DNA of 64,000 nucleotides from Powellomyces hirtus (Eukaryota; Chytridiomycota; Chytridiomycetes; Spizellomycetales; Powellomycetaceae), in the NCBI GenBank assembly GCA_025526995.1, contig JAHLKG010000028.1:1-64000 (forward strand). Direction: 5' to 3'. The position numbers and the translations under genes are program-made. Below are positions 31,513-41,500 of this stretch, in pieces. Each line of letters starts with the position of its first letter. Within the stretch, counting starts at the first letter, position 1. The notes under the pieces were generated by a model that worked only from the letters and a program-made list of their open reading frames with translations, had not been told where the DNA came from and searched no databases.

Positions 31513-31526
31513 GGTTATGAGCCCTG
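31513..31526 (+). promoter_or_regulatory. Primer-binding site of element 5
   Basis: GGTTATGAGCCCTG starts at the base after the LTR; complementary to the initiator tRNA-Met anticodon arm. Confidence 0.85.
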
Positions 31527-31692
31527 ACACAGCTGTCTGAACATTACTGACTCCACCTCTATCCCTATCTGGGAAACACGTCACTGTGCCTATCACTGGT
31601 GCTGCTGAGGACTTGGAGAACTGTTTGAGCACTCGAGAAGCCTAGATAGCAGGCATAGGACACCTGCGTCTGACCATCAAACGAGCTATTGT

Positions 31693-31712
31693 CTGGACTG
31701 GACTGGACTGGA
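31693..31712 (+). repeat. CTGGA tandem repeat in the gag leader
   Basis: Four head-to-tail CTGGA units in the untranslated leader, about 80 bp before the gag start. Present in all copies with a leader. Role unknown. Confidence 0.7.
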
Positions 31713-31791
31713 GTGGATTTTCTGGAGCAGGTTCTGACCACTTGCGGTTGAACACCGGGACTATCCCATTTTGCCACACTCTTTGCACAAG

Positions 31792-34700
31792 ATGGCTGGC
31801 GACTCTGACAGCCGAGTGTCCATTGAGAGGTTCACTGGGGAGAACTTTCACCTTTGGAAGTTGAAAATGAAGATGCTGTTGATTGAGAAGGGACTTTGGG
31901 ATGCCATTGACATCAAGGACGGCTCAGGAACTGCCAAGGCCACCAACACAGCATCAGACGACTGGATACGTCGAGATGAGAGAGCTCTGGCTCTGCTGAT
32001 CATGTCTTTGAATGATGAGCAATTGATGCATGTTCATGAGGCTGAATCCGCCCTTGAAGCATGGGAAAAGCTGAGGGAGGTGCATGAGAAGAAGGGGGTT
32101 GCCAACAGACACTTCCTGAGACGTCGGTTCCTCACTGTGACAATGGACCCAACTGATTCCATGACCATCCACATCAACAAGATCAAGAGGATGACCCAGG
32201 AACTTGCAGCCATCGGAGCTCCCGTTTCTGAGGAGGACCATGTGTTCTCCTTGCTCTCTTCCCTTCCAGAAGCCTTTGACACCCTTGTGATGACTCTGGA
32301 GTCGACCAGTGAGAAGCTGGACTTGGCTTTTGTGACATCCAGGCTGTTGCAGGAGGAAATGAGGCGTGCAGATGGAAAGAAGAACTCTGGAAAGGCAGCA
32401 AAAGCCTTCTTCACACAAGCTGACACCAAAGGGAATGCTCAGAAGACCAACAAGGCTGGGGGAAAGCCAGATTGGAAGAAGGAGGCAGTCTGTCACTACT
32501 GCAACAAGAAGGGCCACATCAAGAAGGAATGCCACAAGAGGGCAGCAGACGAGAAGAAGGGCCTAAACCAGGCCAACTCAACTCAACAGACGCCTGGAGG
32601 CTTTGCTTTCACCACCATTGGAACTCAGATGCCATCCCTGACATCCAACACTTGGATTTTGGACTCAGGAGCCTCTCAGCACATGACTGGCCGCAGAGAG
32701 CTGTTTGGGGACTATGAGAAGATGTCTCCTGTCGCCATTGAGATGGCAGACAATCACACATTGGAAGCTGTGGGGCATGGAACGCTTCACACATGGGTGA
32801 TCAACACAGAGGGGAAGACAGTGCCCCTGCAAATCCAGAACTGCTGGCACGTCCCCAAGATGACCAAGAACCTCCTATCACTGGCTCGCCTTGCCAAAGC
32901 TGGAGCTTGTTTTGAAGTGGGACCACAGGCTGCTCGGATCATTGCAAAGGATGGGATGGCTTTCCTTGCCAAAGAGAACCAATTTGTCTACACATTCGAG
33001 ACAACACATGGGCAGGCAAATGCTGGGATTGCCCACAATGTTGGAAGGGACACAACAAGTCAGGACTTGTCCCTATGGCATCAGAGACTCGGCCATTTGA
33101 ACGTTGCAGACATTGGAAGGCTCACCAAGCTTGCCAAGGGCGTTCAAACTAGTGGGAGCTTGAGCATTTGTGACACTTGTGCACTCAGCAAAGCAAGCAG
33201 AGCGCCATTCCCCAAGGCACAGGCCTCCAGAGCATCAGAGAAGCTGGGATTGATCCACACAGATGTCTGGGGACCAGTTGAACCACCCACGATCACTGGA
33301 TATCGCTATTTTGTCACATTCATTGATGACAAGACAAGATATTTCCATGTTTGCCTTATGAAGACCAAGGGAGAAGTTGCTAGGCACTATCAGGAGCTGG
33401 AAGCAGCACTTGTCCCCCTACATGGAAAGCAGATCAAAGCTGTCAGATCCGACCCAGGAGGCGAGTACATGAGCAACTTGCTAAGGGACCACTTCAAGGA
33501 GAAGGGCACACAGCATCAGAGGAGTTCAGTAAATACTCCACAGCAAAATGGTGTTGCTGAACGAGCCAACCGTACCCTTGTGGAGATGGGGAGATGTTTG
33601 TTGAAGCAGTCAGGCTTGGACAAGCGTTTCTGGGGAGAAGCAATCATGACAGCAGTCTATCTGAGGAACAGATCTCCCACTGTTGCATGCCCCAAGACGC
33701 CTTATGAGATGTTCCTTGGTATCCCACCATCTCTGGGACATTTGAGGACGTTTGGATGCATTGCCTATGCCTACATTCAACCCAACAAGCGCCAGAAGCT
33801 GGATGATGCTGCTGTCAAGTGCATCATGCTGGGGTATAGCTCCCACAGCAAGGAATACCGGCTTATGGACATACAGACTAAGAAGATCCTGTTCTCCAGA
33901 AGTGTCAAATTCGATGAGAAGAGCTTCATTCCATCCCTCCAGTCTGCTCAGACGCCCCAAGTGCCTGCTGAGAGCCTGGAAGTGGGAATTGGGCCCGAAA
34001 TGAAGCTGCAGGATGTCAGTGACGAGCTGCAGGATGTCAGTGACGAGCTGCAGGATGTCAGTAACGACTCTGAGGACACAGACATGTCAGAGGGAGAGGA
34101 GAACATGAGGGAACGGACCCCTGAGCCGTCCTCTGACTATGAGAGTGCTGCAGAGCCTTCTCCAACCCCCAAAAGACTCAGGAAGCCGCCAGGAGAGTGG
34201 TGGAAGGCTTCAAGCAACGCTGCAAACGTTGCTGCAGTTGCCTATGCTGTCTCCTTTGTCTCAAACGAGCCCACAAGCTACAAGGAGAGCCAGACCATGC
34301 CAGATGCTTCACAATGGCGTCAGGCTGCTCAGGAAGAGATGGATGCTCTTGCCAAGAATGGGACATGGCAACTTGTGGATCTGCCAACGGGCAGAAAAGC
34401 TATTGGATGCAAGTGGGTCTTCAAACGAAAGCTGAAGGACACAGGAGAGCTTGACAGATACAAGGCAAGACTTGTTGCCAAGGGATTCTCTCAGAGAGAG
34501 GGATTGGACTATCAGGAGACGTTTGCTCCTGTTGCCAAGTTTGGTCCCATGAGACTGCTGTTCTCCATCATTGCCACAGATGACTTGGAGGCACATCAGA
34601 TGGACGTGAAGACAGCATTCTTGCAAGGGGATCTGGACTATGTGATCTACATGCGCCAACCGGAGGGCTTTGAGGATTCCAAGCATCCAGGACGGGTCTG

Positions 34701-35844
34701 CAAGCTTGGGAGACCCCTCTACGGCCTCAAGCAATCAGCAAGGCGCTTCAACCACAAGATAGACCACAAACTGAAGTCTATGGGCTTTGTGCAGTCGACT
34801 GCAGAGCCTTGCATGTACTACAGGAGTCAGAATGGGACAACAGAGTACATTCTGATCTATGTGGACGACCTCATTGTGGCCTCATCAAGCAAGGAACAGC
34901 TGGGGGATGTCAAGAAGGAGCTGAGGCGAGCTTTTGAGATGACAGACCTTGGAGAGCTGAATTACTTCCTTGGGATTCACATCAGACGGAGCAGAAGCAC
35001 CCGCACCATCTGGTTGTCTCAGAAGAAGTATGTTGAAGAGGTCGTTTCGAAATTCAACATGGGAGATGCCAAGGTTCATGCCACGCCTATGGAACATGGA
35101 CTGCACCTCAGAAACAACATGGCACCTCAGAATGAGACGGAGGAGCTGGAGATGAGCTCTGTGCCATACAGGAATGCAGTGGGCAGTTTGATCTATGCCA
35201 TGCTAGGAACACGCCCTGACATTGCTGCTGCAGTTGGAATTGTGTCCAAGTACCTTGCAAAGCCTGGAAAGGAGCATTGGAGTGCTGCCAAGCGGATCAT
35301 CAGATACCTGAAGGGCACAAGCGAACTTGGAATCCTTCTGGGAGGCAAAGAGAATGTCTCTGAGCCTAGGAAGCTGGTTGGATACTCGGATTCCGACTAT
35401 GCTGGATGTTTGGACACAAGGAGATCAACCACTGGATTCATCTTCATGTTCAACGGGCCTATCACCTGGCAATCCAAGCGGCAGACCACTGTAGCTCTTT
35501 CAAGCATGGAAGCAGAGTACATGGCACTAGCCCAGTGCACCAAGGAAGCTGTTTGGCTTCGTCTGCTTGCAGGGGAGCTCGGATTCAAGCAGGATGGACC
35601 CACAATGCTCTTTGAGGACAACCAGGGTGCCATTGCTCTTGCTAAGAACCCGACATTGCATGCCAGCACCAAACACATTGAAGTGAGGTACCACTTTATC
35701 AGAGAAGCACTAGGACGCTTGGAGATTGCATTAGAGTATCTCTCGACTCAGGACATGGTTGCAGATATCTTGACAAAACCACTGGCTAGGGATCAGTTCT
35801 TGAAACTGAGGGACGCCTGTGGGATCACAAAACATGTTTCGTGA
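31792..35844 (+). CDS. Copia Gag-Pol polyprotein, element 5 (1350 aa)
   Basis: Intact frame with all catalytic residues. Distinguishing change: in the RNase H motif SSTEAEY the threonine directly before the catalytic glutamate is methionine (ATG at 35516-35518, C-to-T). Most copia proteins that I recall have threonine or serine there, so RNase H could be affected, but this is inference. It has right-branch residues (MRRADGKK, FGDYEK, KDGMAF, FLGIPP), arginine in DKRFWG and three LQDVS units. Start ATG at 31792 with A at -3 and G at +4. Confidence 0.96.
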   Translation: MAGDSDSRVSIERFTGENFHLWKLKMKMLLIEKGLWDAIDIKDGSGTAKATNTASDDWIRRDERALALLIMSLNDEQLMHVHEAESALEAWEKLREVHEKKGVANRHFLRRRFLTVTMDPTDSMTIHINKIKRMTQELAAIGAPVSEEDHVFSLLSSLPEAFDTLVMTLESTSEKLDLAFVTSRLLQEEMRRADGKKNSGKAAKAFFTQADTKGNAQKTNKAGGKPDWKKEAVCHYCNKKGHIKKECHKRAADEKKGLNQANSTQQTPGGFAFTTIGTQMPSLTSNTWILDSGASQHMTGRRELFGDYEKMSPVAIEMADNHTLEAVGHGTLHTWVINTEGKTVPLQIQNCWHVPKMTKNLLSLARLAKAGACFEVGPQAARIIAKDGMAFLAKENQFVYTFETTHGQANAGIAHNVGRDTTSQDLSLWHQRLGHLNVADIGRLTKLAKGVQTSGSLSICDTCALSKASRAPFPKAQASRASEKLGLIHTDVWGPVEPPTITGYRYFVTFIDDKTRYFHVCLMKTKGEVARHYQELEAALVPLHGKQIKAVRSDPGGEYMSNLLRDHFKEKGTQHQRSSVNTPQQNGVAERANRTLVEMGRCLLKQSGLDKRFWGEAIMTAVYLRNRSPTVACPKTPYEMFLGIPPSLGHLRTFGCIAYAYIQPNKRQKLDDAAVKCIMLGYSSHSKEYRLMDIQTKKILFSRSVKFDEKSFIPSLQSAQTPQVPAESLEVGIGPEMKLQDVSDELQDVSDELQDVSNDSEDTDMSEGEENMRERTPEPSSDYESAAEPSPTPKRLRKPPGEWWKASSNAANVAAVAYAVSFVSNEPTSYKESQTMPDASQWRQAAQEEMDALAKNGTWQLVDLPTGRKAIGCKWVFKRKLKDTGELDRYKARLVAKGFSQREGLDYQETFAPVAKFGPMRLLFSIIATDDLEAHQMDVKTAFLQGDLDYVIYMRQPEGFEDSKHPGRVCKLGRPLYGLKQSARRFNHKIDHKLKSMGFVQSTAEPCMYYRSQNGTTEYILIYVDDLIVASSSKEQLGDVKKELRRAFEMTDLGELNYFLGIHIRRSRSTRTIWLSQKKYVEEVVSKFNMGDAKVHATPMEHGLHLRNNMAPQNETEELEMSSVPYRNAVGSLIYAMLGTRPDIAAAVGIVSKYLAKPGKEHWSAAKRIIRYLKGTSELGILLGGKENVSEPRKLVGYSDSDYAGCLDTRRSTTGFIFMFNGPITWQSKRQTTVALSSMEAEYMALAQCTKEAVWLRLLAGELGFKQDGPTMLFEDNQGAIALAKNPTLHASTKHIEVRYHFIREALGRLEIALEYLSTQDMVADILTKPLARDQFLKLRDACGITKHVS

Positions 35845-35851
35845 GTGGGAG

Positions 35852-36351
35852 TGTTGGAATCTACCTGTGGGCGCCTCTGGGAGGACTTAGAGCACACAGG
35901 ACATGTGGGAGGACATCCACTTGTGTCTAGAATGGTCTGGAATGGTCCAGAATGGTCTAGAACGATCCAGAAAAGCTGGAGAGGGCCTGGGAAGGCCTAG
36001 AACACGTCTGGAGCGCTGATAGAAGCGCCAAGAAAAGGCAAAAAGACACCCTGTGATTGGGAACAATACTAGGCCAGGCCAGGGCCGTCTTGGCCAAGCT
36101 AGGGCACAGTTAGATTGTCACTACACATGTACTATGATCCAAATTGTTATTAAAGGACGCCCTCTGGGCATCCCCAACCAATATAATAACAGTCCAACAC
36201 ACTCTACTTGTCTAGTACACTCTGCCAAACACTACAGGCGACCTTCCCTACCTTGGGAAGCACCTTCAGACCCTCTGCAAGTCTTGACAACAACCTAGCA
36301 ACCTATCTGGTATGCTGAGTTCCTGTTTGTAGATGTCAAGACGTCTCAACA
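35852..36351 (+). repeat. 3' LTR of element 5
   Basis: 500 bp with two visible differences from the 5' LTR; the same two bases recur in element 6's 3' LTR. Confidence 0.96.
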
Positions 36352-36356
36352 CTAGA
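36352..36356. repeat. Target site duplication of element 5, right copy (ctaga)
   Basis: Matches 31008-31012. Confidence 0.95.
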
Positions 36357-36776
36357 ATGGTCTGGAATGGTCCAGAATGGTCTAGAACGATCCAGAATAG
36401 CTGGAGAGGGCCTGGGAAGGCCTAGAACACGTCTGGAGCGCTGATAGAAGCGCCAAGAAAAGGCAAAAAGACACCCTGTGATTGGGAACAATACTAGGCC
36501 AGGCCAGGGCCGTCTTGGCCAAGCTAGGGCACAGTTAGATTGTCACTACACATGTACTATGATCCAAATTGTTATTAAAGGACGCCCTCTGGGCATCCCC
36601 AACCAATATAATAACAGTCCAACACACTCTACTTGTCTAGTACACTCTGCCAAACACTACAGGCGACCTTCCCTACCTTGGGAAGCACCTTCAGACCCTC
36701 TGCAAGTCTTGACAACAACCTAGCAACCTATCTGGTATGCTGAGTTCCTGTTTGTAGATGTCAAGACGTCTCAACT
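36352..36776 (+). repeat. 3' LTR of P, remaining 425 bp
   Basis: Continues the LTR broken at 31012 (overlap ctaga). Its terminal base is T instead of A (CAACT), unlike 43486. The host DNA that follows is copia fragment M in the opposite orientation, so P had inserted into M. Confidence 0.93.
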
Positions 36777-37575
36777 GTAGAGGGGTCTCCCAAGCTTGCA
36801 GACCCGTCCTGGATGCTTGGAATCCTCAAAGCCCTCCGGTTGGCGCATGTAGATCACATAGTCCAGATCCCCTTGCAAGAATGCTGTCTTCACGTCCATC
36901 TGATGTGCCTCCAAGTCATCTGTGGCAATGATGGAGAACAGCAGTCTCATGGGACCAAACTTGGCAACAGGAGCAAACGTCTCCTGATAGTCCAATCCCT
37001 CTCTCTGAGAGAATCCCTTGGCAACAAGTCTTGCCTTGTATCTGTCAAGCTCTCCTGTGTCCTTCAGCTTTCGTTTGAAGACCCACTTGCATCCAATAGC
37101 TTTTCTGCCCGTTGGCAGATCCACAAGTTGCCATGTCCCATTCTTGGCAAGAGCATCCATCTCTTCCTGAGCAGCCTGACGCCATTGTGAAGCATCTGGC
37201 ATGGTCTGGCTCTCCTTGTAGCTTGTGGGCTCGTTTGAGACAAAGGAGACAGCATAGGCAACTGCAGCAACGTTTGCAGCGTTGCTTGAAGCCTTCCACC
37301 ACTCTCCTGGCGGCTTCCTGAGTCTTTTGGGGGTTGGAGAAGGCTCTGCAGCACTCTCATAGTCAGAGGACGGCTCAGGGGTCCGTTCCCTCATGTTCTC
37401 CTCTCCCTCTGACATGTCTGTGTCCTCAGAGTCGTTACTGACATCCTGCAGCTCGTCACTGACATCCTGCAGCTCGTCACTGACATCCTGCAGCTTCATT
37501 TCGGGCCCAATTCCCACTTCCAGGCTCTCAGCAGGCATTTGGGGCGTCTGAGCAGACTGGAGGGATGGAATGAAG
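36777..37575 (-). pseudogene. Copia fragment M, reverse transcriptase piece, copy 1
   Basis: 799 bp of minus-strand copia pol, from the first part of the reverse transcriptase (catalytic D of MDVKTAF present, Y-V-D-D absent) back to the linker with three LQDVS units. Open for about 265 codons but it has neither gene end: the downstream side is cut by P's LTR, the upstream side by a minus-strand LTR at 37576. The same pol gene continues at 62617, beyond the insertions. A private base (ggcattt at 37537) separates it from copy 2. Confidence 0.93.
37571..37575. repeat. Target site pentamer tgaag in M, left copy
   Basis: Last five bases of M before the inserted LTR; the same pentamer resumes M at 62617-62621. 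Also present at 44281-44285. Confidence 0.9.
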
Positions 37576-37663
37576 TGTTGAGACGTCTTGACATCTACAA
37601 ACAGGAACTCAGCATACCAGATAGGTTGCTAGGTTGTTGTCAAGACTTGCAGAGGGTCTGAAG
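37576..37663 (-). repeat. Truncated minus-strand LTR, 88 bp
   Basis: First 88 bp (plus-strand reading) of an LTR, TGTTGAGACG...GGTCTGAAG, then interrupted by a plus-strand LTR. The last five bases are again tgaag. Confidence 0.94.
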
Positions 37664-37743
37664 TGTTGGAATCTACCTGTGGGCGCCTCTGGGAGGACTT
37701 AGAGCACACGGGACATGTGGGAGGACATCCACTTGTGTCTAGA
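37664..37743 (+). repeat. LTR 5' piece, 80 bp, before element 6
   Basis: Same 80 bp as 30933-31012, but preceded here by the truncated minus LTR, not by a polypurine tract. Ends with ctaga (37739-37743). Confidence 0.94.
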
Positions 37744-38243
37744 TGTTGGAATCTACCTGTGGGCGCCTCTGGGAGGACTTAGAGCACACGGGACATGTGG
37801 GAGGACATCCACTTGTGTCTAGAATGGTCTGGAATGGTCCAGAATGGTCTAGAACGATCCAGAATAGCTGGAGAGGGCCTGGGAAGGCCTAGAACACGTC
37901 TGGAGCGCTGATAGAAGCGCCAAGAAAAGGCAAAAAGACACCCTGTGATTGGGAACAATACTAGGCCAGGCCAGGGCCGTCTTGGCCAAGCTAGGGCACA
38001 GTTAGATTGTCACTACACATGTACTATGATCCAAATTGTTATTAAAGGACGCCCTCTGGGCATCCCCAACCAATATAATAACAGTCCAACACACTCTACT
38101 TGTCTAGTACACTCTGCCAAACACTACAGGCGACCTTCCCTACCTTGGGAAGCACCTTCAGACCCTCTGCAAGTCTTGACAACAACCTAGCAACCTATCT
38201 GGTATGCTGAGTTCCTGTTTGTAGATGTCAAGACGTCTCAACA
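37744..38243 (+). repeat. 5' LTR of element 6
   Basis: 500 bp, subtype c. Confidence 0.96.
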
Positions 38244-38522
38244 GGTTATGAGCCCTGACACAGCTGTCTGAACATTACTGACTCCACCTCTATCCCTATC
38301 TGGGAAACACGTCACTGTGCCTATCACTGGTGCTGCTGAGGACTTGGAGAACTGTTTGAGCACTCGAGAAGCCTAGATAGCAGGCATAGGACACCTGCGT
38401 CTGACCATCAAACGAGCTATTGTCTGGACTGGACTGGACTGGAGTGGATTTTCTGGAGCAGGTTCTGACCACTTGCGGTTGAACACCGGGACTATCCCAT
38501 TTTGCCACACTCTTTGCACAAG

Positions 38523-41500
38523 ATGGCTGGCGACTCTGACAGCCGAGTGTCCATTGAGAGGTTCACTGGGGAGAACTTTCACCTTTGGAAGTTGAAAATG
38601 AAGATGCTGTTGATTGAGAAGGGACTTTGGGATGCCATTGACATCAAGGACGGCTCAGGAACTGCCAAGGCCACCAACACAGCATCAGACGACTGGATAC
38701 GTCGAGATGAGAGAGCTCTGGCTCTGCTGATCATGTCTTTGAATGATGAGCAATTGATGCATGTTCATGAGGCTGAATCCGCCCTTGAAGCATGGGAAAA
38801 GCTGAGGGAGGTGCATGAGAAGAAGGGGGTTGCCAACAGACACTTCCTGAGACGTCGGTTCCTCACTGTGACAATGGACCCAACTGATTCCATGACCATC
38901 CACATCAACAAGATCAAGAGGATGACCCAGGAACTTGCAGCCATCGGAGCTCCCGTTTCTGAGGAGGACCATGTGTTCTCCTTGCTCTCTTCCCTTCCAG
39001 AAGCCTTTGACACCCTTGTGATGACTCTGGAGTCGACCAGTGAGAAGCTGGACTTGGCTTTTGTGACATCCAGGCTGTTGCAGGAGGAAATGAGGCGTGC
39101 AGATGGAAAGAAGAACTCTGGAAAGGCAGCAAAAGCCTTCTTCACACAAGCTGACACCAAAGGGAATGCTCAGAAGACCAACAAGGCTGGGGGAAAGCCA
39201 GATTGGAAGAAGGAGGCAGTCTGTCACTACTGCAACAAGAAGGGCCACATCAAGAAGGAATGCCACAAGAGGGCAGCAGACGAGAAGAAGGGCCTAAACC
39301 AGGCCAACTCAACTCAACAGACGCCTGGAGGCTTTGCTTTCACCACCATTGGAACTCAGATGCCATCCCTGACATCCAACACTTGGATTTTGGACTCAGG
39401 AGCCTCTCAGCACATGACTGGCCGCAGAGAGCTGTTTGGGGACTATGAGAAGATGTCTCCTGTCGCCATTGAGATGGCAGACAATCACACATTGGAAGCT
39501 GTGGGGCATGGAACGCTTCACACATGGGTGATCAACACAGAGGGGAAGACAGTGCCCCTGCAAATCCAGAACTGCTGGCACGTCCCCAAGATGACCAAGA
39601 ACCTCCTATCACTGGCTCGCCTTGCCAAAGCTGGAGCTTGTTTTGAAGTGGGACCACAGGCTGCTCGGATCATTGCAAAGGATGGGATGGCTTTCCTTGC
39701 CAAAGAGAACCAATTTGTCTACACATTCGAGACAACACATGGGCAGGCAAATGCTGGGATTGCCCACAATGTTGGAAGGGACACAACAAGTCAGGACTTG
39801 TCCCTATGGCATCAGAGACTCGGCCATTTGAACGTTGCAGACATTGGAAGGCTCACCAAGCTTGCCAAGGGCGTTCAAACTAGTGGGAGCTTGAGCATTT
39901 GTGACACTTGTGCACTCAGCAAAGCAAGCAGAGCGCCATTCCCCAAGGCACAGGCCTCCAGAGCATCAGAGAAGCTGGGATTGATCCACACAGATGTCTG
40001 GGGACCAGTTGAACCACCCACGATCACTGGATATCGCTATTTTGTCACATTCATTGATGACAAGACAAGATATTTCCATGTTTGCCTTATGAAGACCAAG
40101 GGAGAAGTTGCTAGGCACTATCAGGAGCTGGAAGCAGCACTTGTCCCCCTACATGGAAAGCAGATCAAAGCTGTCAGATCCGACCCAGGAGGCGAGTACA
40201 TGAGCAACTTGCTAAGGGACCACTTCAAGGAGAAGGGCACACAGCATCAGAGGAGTTCAGTAAATACTCCACAGCAAAATGGTGTTGCTGAACGAGCCAA
40301 CCGTACCCTTGTGGAGATGGGGAGATGTTTGTTGAAGCAGTCAGGCTTGGACAAGCATTTCTGGGGAGAAGCAATCATGACAGCAGTCTATCTGAGGAAC
40401 AGATCTCCCACTGTTGCATGCCCCAAGACGCCTTATGAGATGTTCCTTGGTATCCCACCATCTCTGGGACATTTGAGGACGTTTGGATGCATTGCCTATG
40501 CCTACATTCAACCCAACAAGCGCCAGAAGCTGGATGATGCTGCTGTCAAGTGCATCATGCTGGGGTATAGCTCCCACAGCAAGGAATACCGGCTTATGGA
40601 CATACAGACTAAGAAGATCCTGTTCTCCAGAAGTGTCAAATTCGATGAGAAGAGCTTCATTCCATCCCTCCAGTCTGCTCAGACGCCCCAAGTGCCTGCT
40701 GAGAGCCTGGAAGTGGGAATTGGGCCCGAAATGAAGCTGCAGGATGTCAGTGACGAGCTGCAGGATGTCAGTAACGACTCTGAGGACACAGACATGTCAG
40801 AGGGAGAGGAGAACATGAGGGAACGGACCCCTGAGCCGTCCTCTGACTATGAGAGTGCTGCAGAGCCTTCTCCAACCCCCAAAAGACTCAGGAAGCCGCC
40901 AGGAGAGTGGTGGAAGGCTTCAAGCAACGCTGCAAACGTTGCTGCAGTTGCCTATGCTGTCTCCTTTGTCTCAAACGAGCCCACAAGCTACAAGGAGAGC
41001 CAGACCATGCCAGATGCTTCACAATGGCGTCAGGCTGCTCAGGAAGAGATGGATGCTCTTGCCAAGAATGGGACATGGCAACTTGTGGATCTGCCAACGG
41101 GCAGAAAAGCTATTGGATGCAAGTGGGTCTTCAAACGAAAGCTGAAGGACACAGGAGAGCTTGACAGATACAAGGCAAGACTTGTTGCCAAGGGATTCTC
41201 TCAGAGAGAGGGATTGGACTATCAGGAGACGTTTGCTCCTGTTGCCAAGTTTGGTCCCATGAGACTGCTGTTCTCCATCATTGCCACAGATGACTTGGAG
41301 GCACATCAGATGGACGTGAAGACAGCATTCTTGCAAGGGGATCTGGACTATGTGATCTACATGCGCCAACCGGAGGGCTTTGAGGATTCCAAGCATCCAG
41401 GACGGGTCTGCAAGCTTGGGAGACCCCTCTACGGCCTCAAGCAATCAGCAAGGCGCTTCAACCACAAGATAGACCACAAACTGAAGTCTATGGGCTTTGT

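Larger units (their letters stand above)
31013..36351 (+). mobile_element. Copia element 5, complete, nested in P's LTR (5339 bp)
   Basis: Plus-strand element with matching ctaga duplications, inserted at LTR position 80, directly before the decamer GAA array. Its two LTRs differ at two visible positions: cacgg versus cacagg-type base near 35898, and ccagaatag versus ccagaaaag near 35971. That points to some age or to later exchange. All LTRs here are subtype c. Confidence 0.96.
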
